A DNA stretch of 64,000 nt from Frondihabitans peucedani (GCF_039537585.1 NZ_BAABAU010000001.1:620001-684000); one strand, 5' to 3'. Counted from the first letter of the stretch, positions 7,668 to 18,574 are shown. Notes: generated by a model from the letters alone, not told the origin. Numbers and translations are program-made.

Positions 7668-10292
7668 CTACTTCACCGCGATGTTCACCAGGCGCGGCGC
7701 GCGGACGATGACGTTCACGACCTCCTTGTCGCCGACGGCGCGCTGGACCGCGGCCGAGGCGCGAGCGAGCGCCTCGAGCTCGTCGGAGGTCACCTTCGGC
7801 GACACCTCGATGCGGTCGCGCACCTTGCCGTTGACCTGGATGACTGCGGTGACGCTGGTCTCGACCAGCAGCGTCGGGTCGGCCTTCCGCCAGCCGAACG
7901 TCGCCACGTCGGAGTCGTAGCCGAGGCGCTCCCACATCTCGGACGCCGTGTAGGGCGAGAAGAGCGACAGGGCCAGGGCGACGGTCTCGGTGGCCTCGCG
8001 GACCGCGGGGTCGGCCGGGCCGGCACCGGAGTCGATCACCTTGCGGATCGTGTTGACGAGCTCCATCAGCCGCGCGACGACGACGTTGAACTTGAACGCC
8101 TCCGTCAGTCCGGGCGCCTCGGAGAGGAACCGGTGCGTCGCGCGACGGAGGCCCTGGTCGCCGTCGGCCCAGACGACGTCGGGCGTCGAGGTGACGTCGG
8201 TGGCGAGACGGAAGGCGCGCGCGAGGAACTTCGCAGCACCCGCGGGCGAGACGTCCTCCCAGTTGATGTCGTCCTCCGGAGGCCCTGCGAACGCCATCGT
8301 GAGCCGGATCGCGTCGACACCGTGCTCGGCGAGCTCGTCGCCGAGGTTGACGCCGCCCTTGCTCTTCGACATCTTCGAGCCTCCCGAGAGCACCATGCCC
8401 TGGTTCAGCAGCGCGCTGAACGGCTCGGTGAACGAGACGTAGCCGAGGTCGAACAGCACCTTCGTGATGAAGCGCGCGTAGAGGAGGTGCAGGATCGCGT
8501 GCTCGACGCCTCCGACGTACTGGTCGACGGGGGCCCACTTGTCGGCCTCCTTCGGGTCGAACGCCTTGTCGGGGTCGGTCGGGTTGAGGTAGCGCAGGTA
8601 GTACCACGACGAGTCGACGAAGGTGTCCATGGTGTCGGGGTCGCGGCGCGCGGGCGAGCCGTCTCGCGGGTCTTCGACGGTGACCCAGTCGGTGGCTGCG
8701 CCGAGCGGCGACTGCCCCTTCGGCTTGAGGTCGAGCCCCTCGGTCGACGGCAGCTCGACGGGGAGCTGGTCGAACGGCACCGGGATCTCCTCGCCGTCGG
8801 CCCCGTGGATGATCGGGATCGGCGTGCCCCAGAAGCGCTGCCTCGAGATCAGCCAGTCGCGGAGGCGGTACGTCTTCGAGGCACGGCCGTCGCCCGACTG
8901 CTCGAGCGCCTCGATGATGCGCTTGATGCCATTCGACTTCGACAGGCCCGTGAAGGGGCCCGAGTTCAGCAGGCGTCCTTCGCCCGTGAGCGCGACGCGG
9001 GTCGACACGGGGTCGACCGGCTCGAGGTCGTCGGGCAGGATCGCGACGCCGTTCTCGTCGAGCTCGAGCGTCGGGATCACGCCGGTGACGGGCGCGTTCA
9101 CATCGACGACGACGCGGACGGGCAGGTCGAACTTCAGGGCGAAGTCGAGGTCGCGCTGGTCGTGCGCGGGCACGGCCATGACGGCCCCGTGGCCGTAGTC
9201 GGCGAGGACGTAGTCGGCGGCCCAGATCTCGATCCGGTCGCCGGTCAGCGGGTTGATCGCGTGGCGGCCGAGGAACACGCCGGTCTTCGGTCGGTCGGCG
9301 GTCATCCGCTCGATCTCGGTGCTCTTCTGCACCTCGGTCAGGTAGTCCTGGAAGCGCGCGCGGATCCCGGCGTCGTCCTGACCGGACACGAGCTCCGCGG
9401 CGAGGTCGGACTCCGGCGCGACGACCATGAAGGTCACCCCGTAGAGGGTGTCGGGGCGCGTCGTGAACACGGTGATGCGCTCGCTCCGGCCCTCGACGGC
9501 GAAGTGCACGTCGGCGCCTGTGGAGCGGCCGATCCAGTTGCGCTGCATGGCCAGCACCTTCGACGGCCAGCGGCCCTCGAGCTGGTTGAGGTCGTCGAGC
9601 AGCCGGTCGGCGTAGTCGGTGATCTTGAAGTACCACTGGGTGAGCTTCTTCTTCACCACGACAGCGCCCGAGCGGTCGGACGTGCCGTCGGGCAGGACCT
9701 GCTCGTTGGCGAGGACGGTCTGGTCGACCGGGTCCCAGTTGACCCAGCTGTCTTTGCGGTAAGCCAGGCCCTTCTCGTACATCTTGAGGAACAGCCACTG
9801 GTTCCACTTGTAGTACTCGGGGTCGGAGGTGTGGATCTCGCGGGTCCAGTCGACGGCGACGCCGTACGCCTTCATCGACTCGCGCTGCTGGTCGATGTTC
9901 GCGTAGGTCCACTCGCGGGGGTCGGTGCCCCGCTTGATGGCGGCGTTCTCGGCGGGGAGGCCGAAGCTGTCCCAGCCGACGGGGTGCAGCACCTGGAAGC
10001 CCTGCTGCCACCAGTAGCGCGTCACGACGTCGCCGAACGCGAAGGCCTCGGCGTGACCCATGTGCAGGTCGCCGGAGGGGTACGAGAACATGTCCATGAC
10101 GTACTTGCGCGGGCGCTTGTCGGTCGGGTCGTCGATCGTGAAGGGCTGGCGCTCCTCCCAGACCGCCTGCCACTTGGCCTGGATCGCGGCGAAGTCGTAG
10201 TCGCGGTGCGACGGCTCGGCGTCGCGGTGCCACGACCCGCCGTCGTGCTGCGGCGCCTCGGCCGTCGGGTTCTGCTCGTGCTCGTGTGCCAC
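7668..10292 (-). CDS. leuS: Leucyl-tRNA synthetase
   Basis: Class I aminoacyl-tRNA synthetase that charges tRNA-Leu in the cytosol. It has 874 residues, slightly long because of an acidic, His-rich N-terminal extension. The HIGH-type motif is HMGH at 77-80, and KMSKS is at about 640-644. The CP1 editing domain lies between them ([20 protein letters not shown]). The GTG start is the first in-frame start that includes the extension; its ribosome binding site is weak. No T-box-like leader was recognised in the 77 bases before it. Confidence 0.97.
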   Translation of the reverse strand: MAHEHEQNPTAEAPQHDGGSWHRDAEPSHRDYDFAAIQAKWQAVWEERQPFTIDDPTDKRPRKYVMDMFSYPSGDLHMGHAEAFAFGDVVTRYWWQQGFQVLHPVGWDSFGLPAENAAIKRGTDPREWTYANIDQQRESMKAYGVAVDWTREIHTSDPEYYKWNQWLFLKMYEKGLAYRKDSWVNWDPVDQTVLANEQVLPDGTSDRSGAVVVKKKLTQWYFKITDYADRLLDDLNQLEGRWPSKVLAMQRNWIGRSTGADVHFAVEGRSERITVFTTRPDTLYGVTFMVVAPESDLAAELVSGQDDAGIRARFQDYLTEVQKSTEIERMTADRPKTGVFLGRHAINPLTGDRIEIWAADYVLADYGHGAVMAVPAHDQRDLDFALKFDLPVRVVVDVNAPVTGVIPTLELDENGVAILPDDLEPVDPVSTRVALTGEGRLLNSGPFTGLSKSNGIKRIIEALEQSGDGRASKTYRLRDWLISRQRFWGTPIPIIHGADGEEIPVPFDQLPVELPSTEGLDLKPKGQSPLGAATDWVTVEDPRDGSPARRDPDTMDTFVDSSWYYLRYLNPTDPDKAFDPKEADKWAPVDQYVGGVEHAILHLLYARFITKVLFDLGYVSFTEPFSALLNQGMVLSGGSKMSKSKGGVNLGDELAEHGVDAIRLTMAFAGPPEDDINWEDVSPAGAAKFLARAFRLATDVTSTPDVVWADGDQGLRRATHRFLSEAPGLTEAFKFNVVVARLMELVNTIRKVIDSGAGPADPAVREATETVALALSLFSPYTASEMWERLGYDSDVATFGWRKADPTLLVETSVTAVIQVNGKVRDRIEVSPKVTSDELEALARASAAVQRAVGDKEVVNVIVRAPRLVNIAVK

Positions 10293-10369
10293 GGATGGTC
10301 TCGATTCAGATCTGGAGAGGGGCGCTTTCGGGCTGCGGGCTCGCAAGAGGCCCGCCGCGACCCAAGGAT

Positions 10370-11833
10370 CTAGAGTAGCGACACATCCCGCGGCGATCCG
10401 AACGCAGGATCGGCTCCCGCCGCCCCGAGCACCCGCAGCAGTGCCTCCGCCTTGGTCCGGATCTCCGCGACCTCCTCCGCCGGCACCGAGGCCGCGGTGA
10501 TCCCGCCGCCCACGCCGACCGTCGCGGTGCCCGTCGTGGTGTCGAGCACGATGGTCCGGATGACCACGGCGAGGTCGGCGCTCCCGTCTCTGGCGATCCT
10601 GCCGACCGCTCCCGAGTAGACGCCGCGGGGCCCGGTCTCCCACGACGCGAGCAGCGACACGGCGCTGTGCTTCGGAGCCCCCGTCATCGATCCGGGCGGG
10701 AACGCGGCGCGCACGACGTCGACGGCGCCGAGCCCCGGCCGGAGCCGAGCCGTGACGGTCGACACGAGCTGGTGGACGTGCTCGTAGCTCCGCACCTCGA
10801 AGAGGTCGGCGACCTCGACTCTCCCGGGCACGGCGACCCGCGACAGGTCGTTCCGCATCAGGTCGACGATCATGAGGTTCTCGGCTCGCTCCTTCGCGTT
10901 GCCGCGGAGCTCCGCCGCGATCAGCGCGTCCGACCCCGGATCGGAGCCGCGCGGCCTGGTCCCCTTGATCGGCGAGGTCGACGCGATGCCTGCCGGGTCG
11001 ACCGTCACGAACGTCTCCGGAGAGGCGCACAGGATCGCCGTCCCCCCGATCCGCAGGAAGCAGGCGCGGGGCGCGGGCGACGTGCGCCGCAGCCGGGCGT
11101 AGAGGTCGAGGTCGGTCTCCGTGATCCTGCGCACGGTCACGGACGTCGTCAGGCACAGGACGAAGGCGTCGCCGTCGCGGATCGCCCGCTGACACCGGTC
11201 GACGAGACCGAGGTACTCGCGCTCGCTGTCGCGCCACTCGGCCTCGCGCACCGGCTGCGGCGGGTGGAGCGGCGAGTCGGCGCCGGCCGCGGGCACGACG
11301 GGCGCCTCGCGCCACCACCCATCGACCGAACGGGCCCACTCCTCGTGGTGGCCTGCGGTCACGAGCTCCACGGTGCCCGCTTCGTGGTCGAAGACGAGGG
11401 CCCGATCGACGTCGAGGAACATCAGGTCGGGCCGCGCAGGATCTGTGAGCACCCGCGCCCGGGAGGCGTCGCGCGGTGCGAGGAGCTCGGCCCCGGCGCC
11501 GTAGCCGAGCACTCCCCACCAGCCGAGGGGCTCGGGATCCTGCGCGTCCACCGCGGAGGCGTGCTCCGCACCGGCATCAGCCTCGGCGCCCTCGCCGGCG
11601 AGGAGCCGCAGGGCCCGCTCGACGGAGCCCTCGTCGGTCACGGACGCCGTCAGCACACCGTCACCCCAGCCGACCAGAGACCGTCTCGGATGCCCGGGGC
11701 GCGGCGACGAGCCCGGAGCATCCGCGTCGACCCCGGCGTCGAACCACGCCACGTCGCCGGAGGAGGCGAACCGGGCGACGACGCTCTCGGCGCTCCGCCA
11801 GCCCGGCAGCGTCGTCCGGGTCACCTTCCGCAT
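10370..11833 (-). CDS. pabB: Aminodeoxychorismate synthase component I (PabB-type)
   Basis: Chorismate-utilising enzyme that, with a glutaminase partner, makes 4-amino-4-deoxychorismate for folate synthesis. In its 487 residues the family motifs appear in order: [36 protein letters not shown], and [17 protein letters not shown] near the C-terminus. Anthranilate synthase component I is the main alternative; the neighbouring lyase-like gene favours folate. It diverges from that gene with only 12 bases between starts. TATCAT lies seven bases before the ATG; a GTG nine bases further in is the alternative start. Confidence 0.85.
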   Translation of the reverse strand: MRKVTRTTLPGWRSAESVVARFASSGDVAWFDAGVDADAPGSSPRPGHPRRSLVGWGDGVLTASVTDEGSVERALRLLAGEGAEADAGAEHASAVDAQDPEPLGWWGVLGYGAGAELLAPRDASRARVLTDPARPDLMFLDVDRALVFDHEAGTVELVTAGHHEEWARSVDGWWREAPVVPAAGADSPLHPPQPVREAEWRDSEREYLGLVDRCQRAIRDGDAFVLCLTTSVTVRRITETDLDLYARLRRTSPAPRACFLRIGGTAILCASPETFVTVDPAGIASTSPIKGTRPRGSDPGSDALIAAELRGNAKERAENLMIVDLMRNDLSRVAVPGRVEVADLFEVRSYEHVHQLVSTVTARLRPGLGAVDVVRAAFPPGSMTGAPKHSAVSLLASWETGPRGVYSGAVGRIARDGSADLAVVIRTIVLDTTTGTATVGVGGGITAASVPAEEVAEIRTKAEALLRVLGAAGADPAFGSPRDVSLL

Positions 11834-11846
11834 ACCCTTGATGATA
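11833..11846. promoter_or_regulatory. Overlapping divergent -10 boxes of pabB and pabC
   Basis: Reading right, TACCCT (11833-11838) is followed by seven bases and the pabC ATG. Reading left, TATCAT (11846-11841) is followed by seven bases and the pabB ATG. Each box overlaps the start codon of the opposite gene, so both mRNAs would be leaderless and the two polymerases would compete for the same DNA. Confidence 0.55.
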
Positions 11847-12619
11847 TGGATCTCACGTGGGCGGACGACGCGCTCGCCCCACACTCGCCGGCCGCCGACG
11901 AGGTCGTGCTCGTGTCGGACTCGTGGCTGCTCGACGAGGGCCGGGTGCTCGCGCAGGATGTCCACCGCGACCGCTTCCTGGCGTCGGTCGAGCGGGTCGA
12001 CGCCCACCTCCGCTTCGAGGCCGAGGCCTTCTGGGCGGCCTCCGTCGCGCACCTCCCGCTCGAGGGCCGCTGGTTCCCGCGGCTCCGGCTGGCGGCGCCG
12101 TCCGCCGACGACCGCCCCGCGTTCGAGCTCGCCGTGCGTCCGGCGCCGACGACGACCACGTCGCTCACGCTCGTCACCGCGTCGCACGATCCGCGCCGTG
12201 AGCCGCTGACGAAGGGGCCCGACCTCGTGCGGCTCGAGGCTCTGCGCCAGGAGGCGCGCGCGCAGGGGGCGGACGCGGCGGTGATCCTCTCGCCCGGCGG
12301 CCTGGTGGTCGAGGGCGACTACACGTCGCTCGTGTGGTGGCGGGGCGACGCGCTGTGCGTCGTGGACGACGAGAGCGCCCGCCTTCCCGGAGTCACCGAG
12401 CGGTCGCTGGTGACGCTCGCCACGGCGCTGGGGGTCGAGATCCTGCGCGACGAGACCGACCCGGAGGGGCTCGACGGGCTCGAGGTGTGGGCACTGAACT
12501 CGCTCCACGGGGCACGCATCGCGACCCGCTGGAGCGACGGCCCTGCGCTCGCCGAGCAGCCGGGGCGGCTCCGGCTCTGGCGGACGCGGCTCGACGCGCT
12601 GCGGCGGCCGCTGCGCTGA
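11846..12619 (+). CDS. pabC: Aminodeoxychorismate lyase-like (class IV aminotransferase)
   Basis: Fold type IV PLP enzyme of 257 residues, likely cleaving aminodeoxychorismate to p-aminobenzoate and pyruvate for folate. The N-terminal VHRDRFLASVERVDAHL corresponds to the family F..H..RL region. The PLP lysine is probably in REPLTKGPDLVRLEALR, followed by GADAAVILSPGGLVVEGDYTSLVWW, where the family has a G.V.EG..SN signature. D-amino acid and branched-chain aminotransferases share the fold. The divergent partner pabB supports the folate role. Confidence 0.75.
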   Translation: MDLTWADDALAPHSPAADEVVLVSDSWLLDEGRVLAQDVHRDRFLASVERVDAHLRFEAEAFWAASVAHLPLEGRWFPRLRLAAPSADDRPAFELAVRPAPTTTTSLTLVTASHDPRREPLTKGPDLVRLEALRQEARAQGADAAVILSPGGLVVEGDYTSLVWWRGDALCVVDDESARLPGVTERSLVTLATALGVEILRDETDPEGLDGLEVWALNSLHGARIATRWSDGPALAEQPGRLRLWRTRLDALRRPLR

Positions 12620-12680
12620 GGGCCCGGGCTGCGCCGGAGTCCGCGAGCACCCGCCGACCCGCTGCGCCGGCTACCGAGCC

Positions 12681-14402
12681 CTACGCCTCGAACGCACCCC
12701 GGCGCAGCACGAGCCGCCTGGTCACGTGCTCCGGCGGCACCGGCACGTGCGAGATGAGCAGCACGGTCGTGCCGTCCTCCCGGGCGGTCGCGAGCACGTC
12801 GTCGAGCAGCGCGTCGGCCAGCTCGGCGTCGACCCCGGCGGCCGGCTCGTCGAGCACCAGGATCGGGAACCCCCGGAGCAGCGCCCGGGCGAGCGAGATC
12901 CGCTGCGCCTGACCGCCGGAGACGAGGGCGCCCCGCTCCCCCAGGCGGGCGTCGAGACCGCCGCGCTCCCGGAGCCAGGAGCCGAGTCCGACCCGCTCCA
13001 GGACGCCCTCGAGGTCGGCGTCCGTCGCGGTGTCCCGGGCGAACAGGAGGTTCTGCCGCACGTTCTCATCGAACAGGTACGGCTGCTGCTCGAGGAGCCC
13101 CACCTGCGCCCGCACCGCCTCGGGGTCGAGGTAGCGGACGTCCGTGCCGCCCAGGCGGTACTCCCCCGAGAACTCGAGGAACCGCACCAGCACCGACGCC
13201 AGCGTCGACTTGCCGGCCCCGCTCGGCCCCTCGATCACCAGGCGCTCGCCGGCGCCGACCTCCAGGTCGAGACCCGAGAGCGCAGGATGCGACGCCCCCG
13301 GCCACGATGCCGACACGCCCGTCAGCCGCAGCGCCGGGTCATCCGGCCCCAGAAGCACGGGCGTCCCGAGCACCGGCGACGCGGCATCGACGACGACCTC
13401 GGGCGGCACCCGGACAGGTGCGGCGCTGTCGACCCGCTCGGCACTCGCGCGCACCCGCCGCCAGGCCAGCACGGCGACGGGCACCGAGCCGACGACCTCG
13501 AACACGGCCAGCGGCACGAGCGCGACCAGCGCGAACGCCGGACCGGTGAGGCCTGCTCCGACCGCGCCCGACAGACCGGTGGTGCCGGCGCCCGCGGCGG
13601 AGGGTGCTGCCACGAGGCCGTGCACGGCCCAGACGACCGCGACGACCGTCGCTCCGGACAGGAGCGAGACGAGCCCCGCGACGAGCCCCGACGTCGAGGC
13701 CCGCCGGAGCGACGCGGCCCGGAGGTCGCGATCGAGGCGCCGGAGCTCGGCGAGCTGGCCGTCGACAGCGTCGAACGCGACGAGCACGTCGAGGTTCTGC
13801 AGGGTGTCGAGCACGGCGGCCCCGAGGGCTCCGCGGCGCTCGGCGAGCGAGGTCTCGCTGCTCCGCGCCAGTCGGTCGGCGACGACCGCGGTCACGGCGA
13901 AGGCCACGACGAGCCCGACCGCCAGGACCACGGCGGCGCGGGGCTCGACGACGGCGACGGCCACCGCGGAGGCGACCGCCGAGAGCCCGGAGATCACCAG
14001 GGGCTGGACGACGCGGAGCGGGAGATCCTGCAGCGCGTCGACGTCGGAGACGACCCGCGTCAGGAGGTCTCCGCGCGAGGTCCGGGCGAGCCCCGCCGGG
14101 GCGACGCGCACCAGCCGCCGGTAGAGCTCGGTGCGGACGACCGCGAGCTGCCGGAATGCCGCGTCGTGCGACGTCAGCCGCTCCAGGTAGCGGAAGGACG
14201 CCCGAGTGAGGGCGAACAGGCGCACCGAGACGATCGCGATCGACAGGTAGAGGATCGGCGGCTGCTCGGCGGCGCGGGTGATGAGGTAGGCGCTGGTGGC
14301 GAGGAGGGCGATGCCGCTGAGTGCGCTCAGGGCGCCGGTGACGAGTCCGCGCCAGGAGCGGCGGAGGGGCGGCTGAGCCGTGCGCAGGATCGACCCGCTC
14401 AC
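12681..14402 (-). CDS. cydC: Heterodimeric ABC exporter subunit CydC
   Basis: One half of the CydDC transporter, which exports cysteine/glutathione-type reductants and is needed to assemble cytochrome bd. In 573 residues it has an N-terminal six-helix membrane domain and a C-terminal ATPase: Walker A IEGPSGAGKSTL, signature LVSGGQAQRISLARAL, Walker B ILVLDEPAAGVD. Its ATG overlaps the cydD stop by four bases (ATGA), so translation is coupled. It is the last gene of the cyd operon. Confidence 0.9.
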   Translation of the reverse strand: MSGSILRTAQPPLRRSWRGLVTGALSALSGIALLATSAYLITRAAEQPPILYLSIAIVSVRLFALTRASFRYLERLTSHDAAFRQLAVVRTELYRRLVRVAPAGLARTSRGDLLTRVVSDVDALQDLPLRVVQPLVISGLSAVASAVAVAVVEPRAAVVLAVGLVVAFAVTAVVADRLARSSETSLAERRGALGAAVLDTLQNLDVLVAFDAVDGQLAELRRLDRDLRAASLRRASTSGLVAGLVSLLSGATVVAVVWAVHGLVAAPSAAGAGTTGLSGAVGAGLTGPAFALVALVPLAVFEVVGSVPVAVLAWRRVRASAERVDSAAPVRVPPEVVVDAASPVLGTPVLLGPDDPALRLTGVSASWPGASHPALSGLDLEVGAGERLVIEGPSGAGKSTLASVLVRFLEFSGEYRLGGTDVRYLDPEAVRAQVGLLEQQPYLFDENVRQNLLFARDTATDADLEGVLERVGLGSWLRERGGLDARLGERGALVSGGQAQRISLARALLRGFPILVLDEPAAGVDAELADALLDDVLATAREDGTTVLLISHVPVPPEHVTRRLVLRRGAFEA

Positions 14403-16105
14403 GACGCGTCCGCCCCTCGCCCTGCGGCTCCGGCAGCGGTCACGCCGTGCACCCGGGTCTCGACGACAGACGCCGTAGGGCGTGCGGGCTTGAGCTCCAG
14501 CACCCGGTCGGCGGCCTCGACGACGCCCGGCCGGTGCGTGACCACGACGACCGCGACGCCGCGCGCGGCGATCCTGCGGAGCCCGTCGACGAGGTCGCGC
14601 TCGGTCTCGAGGTCGAGGGCGGAGGTGGGCTCGTCGACCAGGAGCAGCCCGGCCCCGCGACGCTCGAGCCGGTAGAGGGCGCGGGCCAGGGCGACGCGCT
14701 GGGCCTGCCCGCCCGAGAGACCCGAGCCTCCTGCACCGAGCTCCGTCGCCGGGTCGATCTCGCGGCCGCCGGCGAGCGAGAGGGCGTCGATCACGAGCCG
14801 CTCGTCGAGGACGTCGCCGAGCGCGATGTTCGAGGCGACCGACCCCGAGAGGAGTCCGGGCGCCTGGGGCGACCAGGCGATCTCCGACCGGCGAGGCGGG
14901 AGCCCGCTCGACCGCCAGCGGCAGGTGCCCGACGACGGGACGACGCCCAGGATCGCGGCGAGCAGCGTCGACTTGCCGACGCCCGACGCGCCGGTGACGG
15001 CGGTGAGGAGGCCCGGCTCGAGGTCGAGGTCGACCGGGGCGAAGACGGGGGTGTTGTAGGAGACGGTCAGGCCGCGCAGCTCGAGGACGTCGTCACCGCG
15101 CGCATCGGACGCGGCGCTCTCGACCGGGGCCTCCGCGGGAGGACCGGCGACCGCGTCGCCCGCGTCGAGCACATCGAACACCTCCTCGGCGGCGGCGACC
15201 CCGTCGGCGGCCGCGTGGAAGTTGGCGCCGACCTGGCGGAGCGGCAGGTAGGCCTCCGGGGTGAGCAGCAGCAGGAACAGCCCGACCGGCAGGCCGAGCG
15301 ACCCGTCGACGAGCCGCACACCGATGGCCACCGCGACGAGGGCGACCGACAGCGACGCCGCCATCTCGAGCGCGAAGCCCGACAGGAAGGAGACCTGCAG
15401 CACCTTCATCGTCGACACCCGGTAGTCGTCGGTGAGGGTCTCGATCCTGCGGACCTGCCGGCGCTCCCGGCCGAAGACCTTGAGCGTGGAGAGGCCGTTC
15501 ACCGCGTCGAGGAAGGAGGAGGCCAGTCGCGCGAGCCGCTCCCACTGCATCGCCTGCGCCGAGCGGGTGGTCCAGCCGATCAGGATCATGAACAGCGGGA
15601 TGAGCGGGAGCGTCACGACGACGACGAGCCCGGAGAGCGGATCCTGCGTGAACAGGACGACGACCAGCAGCGGTGTCGCCAGCGCCGTCAGGATCAGCTG
15701 CGGGAGGTACTTCGCGAAGTACGGATCGAGCGCGTCGAGCCCCGGGCCGACGAGGGTCGCGAGCCGCGCCGAGCTGCGGGCCGCGAGCCACGCGTGCCCG
15801 CGGCGCACCACGGCCTCGACGACGCGGCTCCGCAGCTCGCTCTTCACCCGGACGGCCGTGCGCGCGGCCACCGCCTCGAGCGCCCAGCCGAGGAGCGAGC
15901 GCACCACGATCACGCCGCCCAGCCCGACCAGGAGCGCCGGCAGACGCGAATCGGCGCCGTCGACCACCGAGACGACGGCCTGCGAGGCGAAGAAGGCGAA
16001 CGCCACCGTCGTGGCCGTCTGCGCCAGGCCGAGGAGGGCGCCGAGAGCCAGGAACCCGCGGACGGCCGAGGCATAGCGGAGGAGGCGGGGATCGAGCGGC
16101 TTCAC
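14399..16105 (-). CDS. cydD: Heterodimeric ABC exporter subunit CydD
   Basis: Partner of CydC, 568 residues. Membrane domain about 15-310, then the ATPase with Walker A VTGASGVGKSTLL, signature GLSGGQAQRVALARALY and Walker B LLLVDEPTSALD. In this lineage cydD and cydC are separate genes, while mycobacteria and streptomycetes can carry a fused CydCD. Starts 13 bases after cydB. Confidence 0.9.
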   Translation of the reverse strand: MKPLDPRLLRYASAVRGFLALGALLGLAQTATTVAFAFFASQAVVSVVDGADSRLPALLVGLGGVIVVRSLLGWALEAVAARTAVRVKSELRSRVVEAVVRRGHAWLAARSSARLATLVGPGLDALDPYFAKYLPQLILTALATPLLVVVLFTQDPLSGLVVVVTLPLIPLFMILIGWTTRSAQAMQWERLARLASSFLDAVNGLSTLKVFGRERRQVRRIETLTDDYRVSTMKVLQVSFLSGFALEMAASLSVALVAVAIGVRLVDGSLGLPVGLFLLLLTPEAYLPLRQVGANFHAAADGVAAAEEVFDVLDAGDAVAGPPAEAPVESAASDARGDDVLELRGLTVSYNTPVFAPVDLDLEPGLLTAVTGASGVGKSTLLAAILGVVPSSGTCRWRSSGLPPRRSEIAWSPQAPGLLSGSVASNIALGDVLDERLVIDALSLAGGREIDPATELGAGGSGLSGGQAQRVALARALYRLERRGAGLLLVDEPTSALDLETERDLVDGLRRIAARGVAVVVVTHRPGVVEAADRVLELKPARPTASVVETRVHGVTAAGAAGRGADAS

Positions 16106-16118
16106 GGGCGGGCGCCTC

Positions 16119-17123
16119 CTAGTGGGCCGAGGCCGTGACGACCGACCGGGTCACGCGCTTGCGGAAGATCCAGTAGGTGAAGCCCTGGTAGCCGAGGATC
16201 AGCGGCACGAACACGAGCGAGATCCAGCTCATCAGGGCGAGCGTGTAGTGGCCGCTCGCGGCGTTCTGCACCGTCATCGTGTTCGCCGGGTCGTTGGTCG
16301 CGGGCAGGACGTCGGGGAACAGCGCGCCGAAGAGGCTGGCCACCGCGAGAGCGATGGTCACCGCCATGGAGGCGAACGCGACGCCCTCGCGGCCGCGCAG
16401 GTTGGCCGTGTACGAGACGACGAGCGTGACGACGGCCGAGGCCGAGAGGACGGTCGAGAGCGCGTTCCCGTGGGCGAGGGTGGTGGCGATCAGGAACGAG
16501 CCGGCGACGACGATGGTCACCAGTCCGCTCCGAGCGGCGAGCCGCCGGGCACGGACACGGATGGAGCCGTCGGTCTTGAGCGAGGCGAAGATCACCCCGT
16601 GCGTGAAGAACAGCGTCAGCGTCGTGAGTCCGCCGAGGACCGAGTAGGCGTTGAACAGGTCGCCGAACGAGCCGATGTAGTCGAAGTTCGAATCGAGGGC
16701 CATGCCGCGGACGAGGTTGGCGAAGACGAGACCCCAGAGGAACGCCGGGACGACCGAGCCGATGAAGATCATGCGGTCGAAGGCGCGCTTCCAGGTGTGC
16801 TCGGGCCGCTGGTGGCGGTACTCGAACGAGACGCCGCGGAGGATCAGCGCCAGCAGGATCATCAGCATGACCAGGTAGAAGCCGCTGAACACGGTCGCGT
16901 ACCACTCCGGGAACGCCGCGAAGAGGGCCGCCCCGGCGACGATCACCCAGGTCTCGTTGAGGTCCCAGACCGGGCCGATGGTGTTGATGAGGACGCGCCG
17001 GTCGGTGTCGTCGCGGGCGAGGAACGGCAGCGACATGCCGACGCCGAAGTCGAACCCGTCGAGCACGAAGTAGCCGGTGAAGAAGAGTCCGATAAGGAGG
17101 AACCAGACATCGGGCAGGGTCAT
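16119..17123 (-). CDS. cydB: Cytochrome bd ubiquinol/menaquinol oxidase subunit II
   Basis: Membrane subunit of the bd-type terminal oxidase that reduces O2 with quinol electrons at low oxygen. The 334 residues form about eight to nine helices. The start MTLPDVWFLLIGLFFTGYFVLDGFDFGVG is typical, with GPVWDLNETWVIVAGAALFAAFP and the C-terminal FVPLILGYQGFTYWIFRKRV. It lies 31 bases after cydA in the same operon. Confidence 0.95.
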   Translation of the reverse strand: MTLPDVWFLLIGLFFTGYFVLDGFDFGVGMSLPFLARDDTDRRVLINTIGPVWDLNETWVIVAGAALFAAFPEWYATVFSGFYLVMLMILLALILRGVSFEYRHQRPEHTWKRAFDRMIFIGSVVPAFLWGLVFANLVRGMALDSNFDYIGSFGDLFNAYSVLGGLTTLTLFFTHGVIFASLKTDGSIRVRARRLAARSGLVTIVVAGSFLIATTLAHGNALSTVLSASAVVTLVVSYTANLRGREGVAFASMAVTIALAVASLFGALFPDVLPATNDPANTMTVQNAASGHYTLALMSWISLVFVPLILGYQGFTYWIFRKRVTRSVVTASAH

Positions 17124-17154
17124 GACGCTGCGCCTCTCGTGTGTGCGGCGGCCA

Positions 17155-18567
17155 TCAGTAGACCGTCGCCTCGTGGAGGAGCTCGCCGGTCTCCTCGTCG
17201 ACCTTCGTCGGCTCGTCCGGACCGCTCTGCGCGGCCCGCAGGATCAGCCGGAACTCGACCACCGCGAGGGTCGCGTAGATCGCGGTGAACGCGACGAGCG
17301 AGATGAGCACCTCGACGCCGGTGGTGCCGGGCGAGACGCCGTCGCTGGTCTTGAGGAGGCCGAACACGAGCCAGGGCTGGCGGCCCATCTCGGTGAAGAC
17401 CCAGCCGATGACCATCGCGGCCAGCGGCAGCGGGAAGCTCCAGGTCGCCGCCCGCCAGATCCAGCGGTTCTCGGGCATGCGGCCCTTGCGGGTGATCCAG
17501 AGGCCGGCGACGGCGATCAGGATCGCGACCATGCCGAGGCCCATCATCCAGCGGAACGACCAGTACGTCACCCAGATGATCGGCGAGTAGTCGCCGGGAC
17601 CGTAGGCCGCCGCGTACTGCTGCTGGAGGTTGTTGATCCCCTCGACCGTGCCGTCGAAGGTGTGCGTCGACAGGAACGACAGCAGGTACGGGACGCGGAT
17701 GCTGAACAGCTCGTGGACCCCGTCGGGCGTGCCCAGGGTGAAGATCGAGAACGACGCGTTGAAACCCGTCGACGTGTTGTAGAGCGCCTCGGCGGAGGCC
17801 ATCTTCATCGGCTGCGTCTCGACCATCGCGAGGCCGAGCTGGTCGCCCGAGAGGATGGTCAGGGCTCCCGCGGCGACCATCATCCACAGGCCGAAGCGGA
17901 GCGCCGGACGCATGGTGTCGAGGTGCTGGTTCCGGTGCAGGTGCCAGGCGGCGACCGAGATGATGACCGCGGCGGAGACCATGAAGCAGGCGAAGAGCGT
18001 GTGCGGGAAGGCGGCGAGGGCGACCTTGTTGGTGAGGACGGCCCAGATGTCGGTGAGCTCCGCGCGGCCCTTGGCGTGGTTGATCGCGTAGCCGACCGGG
18101 TGCTGCATGAACGAGTTCGCGCAGATGATGAAGTACGCCGAGGCGATGCTCCCGATCGTCGCGCCCCAGATCGCCGTGAGGTGCAGGCGCTTCGGCACCT
18201 TGTCCCAGCCGAAGATCCAGACGCCCAGGAAGGTGGCCTCGAGGAAGAACGCGAGCAGCCCCTCGAGAGCGAGAGGAGCGCCGAAGACGTCTCCGACGAA
18301 GCGGGAGTACTCCGACCAGTTCATGCCGAACTGGAACTCCTGCACGATGCCGGTGACGACGCCCATCGCGAAGTTGATCAGGAAGATCCGGCCGAAGAAC
18401 TTCGTCAGCTGCAGGTAGTGGGCCCTGCCGGTCCGGTACCAGGCGGTCTGGAACACGGCGACCGTGAAGCCCATGCCGATGGTCAGGGGGACGAACAGGA
18501 AGTGGTAGACGGTCGTCAGACCGAACTGCCAGCGCGAGAGGATCAGAGGGCTCAGGATCTCGTTCAC
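17155..18567 (-). CDS. cydA: Cytochrome bd oxidase subunit I
   Basis: Heme-bearing subunit (b558, b595, d) of the bd oxidase, 470 residues. Visible features are SRWQFGLTTVYHFLFVPLTIG with the first heme-ligand histidine, GVVTGIVQEFQFGMNWSEYSRFVGDVFGAPLA, and the quinol-loop end ENRWIWRAATWSF with MGRQPWLVFGLLKTSDGVSP. The quinol loop looks short, as in Gram-positive enzymes. The GTG start has TAGTCT seven bases upstream, consistent with a leaderless operon mRNA. Confidence 0.95.
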   Translation of the reverse strand: MNEILSPLILSRWQFGLTTVYHFLFVPLTIGMGFTVAVFQTAWYRTGRAHYLQLTKFFGRIFLINFAMGVVTGIVQEFQFGMNWSEYSRFVGDVFGAPLALEGLLAFFLEATFLGVWIFGWDKVPKRLHLTAIWGATIGSIASAYFIICANSFMQHPVGYAINHAKGRAELTDIWAVLTNKVALAAFPHTLFACFMVSAAVIISVAAWHLHRNQHLDTMRPALRFGLWMMVAAGALTILSGDQLGLAMVETQPMKMASAEALYNTSTGFNASFSIFTLGTPDGVHELFSIRVPYLLSFLSTHTFDGTVEGINNLQQQYAAAYGPGDYSPIIWVTYWSFRWMMGLGMVAILIAVAGLWITRKGRMPENRWIWRAATWSFPLPLAAMVIGWVFTEMGRQPWLVFGLLKTSDGVSPGTTGVEVLISLVAFTAIYATLAVVEFRLILRAAQSGPDEPTKVDEETGELLHEATVY

Positions 18568-18574
18568 AGTCTTC

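Noticed and set aside
10293-10369. T-box leader before leuS
   Set aside because: Only 77 bases are available, with a small GCGGGC hairpin. No T-box core sequence is visible.
7629-10373. Long + strand reading frame of 914 codons opposite leuS
   Set aside because: It is the antisense shadow of leuS, with Arg/Val/Asp-biased composition and no recognisable domain. The leuS motifs on the other strand are unmistakable.
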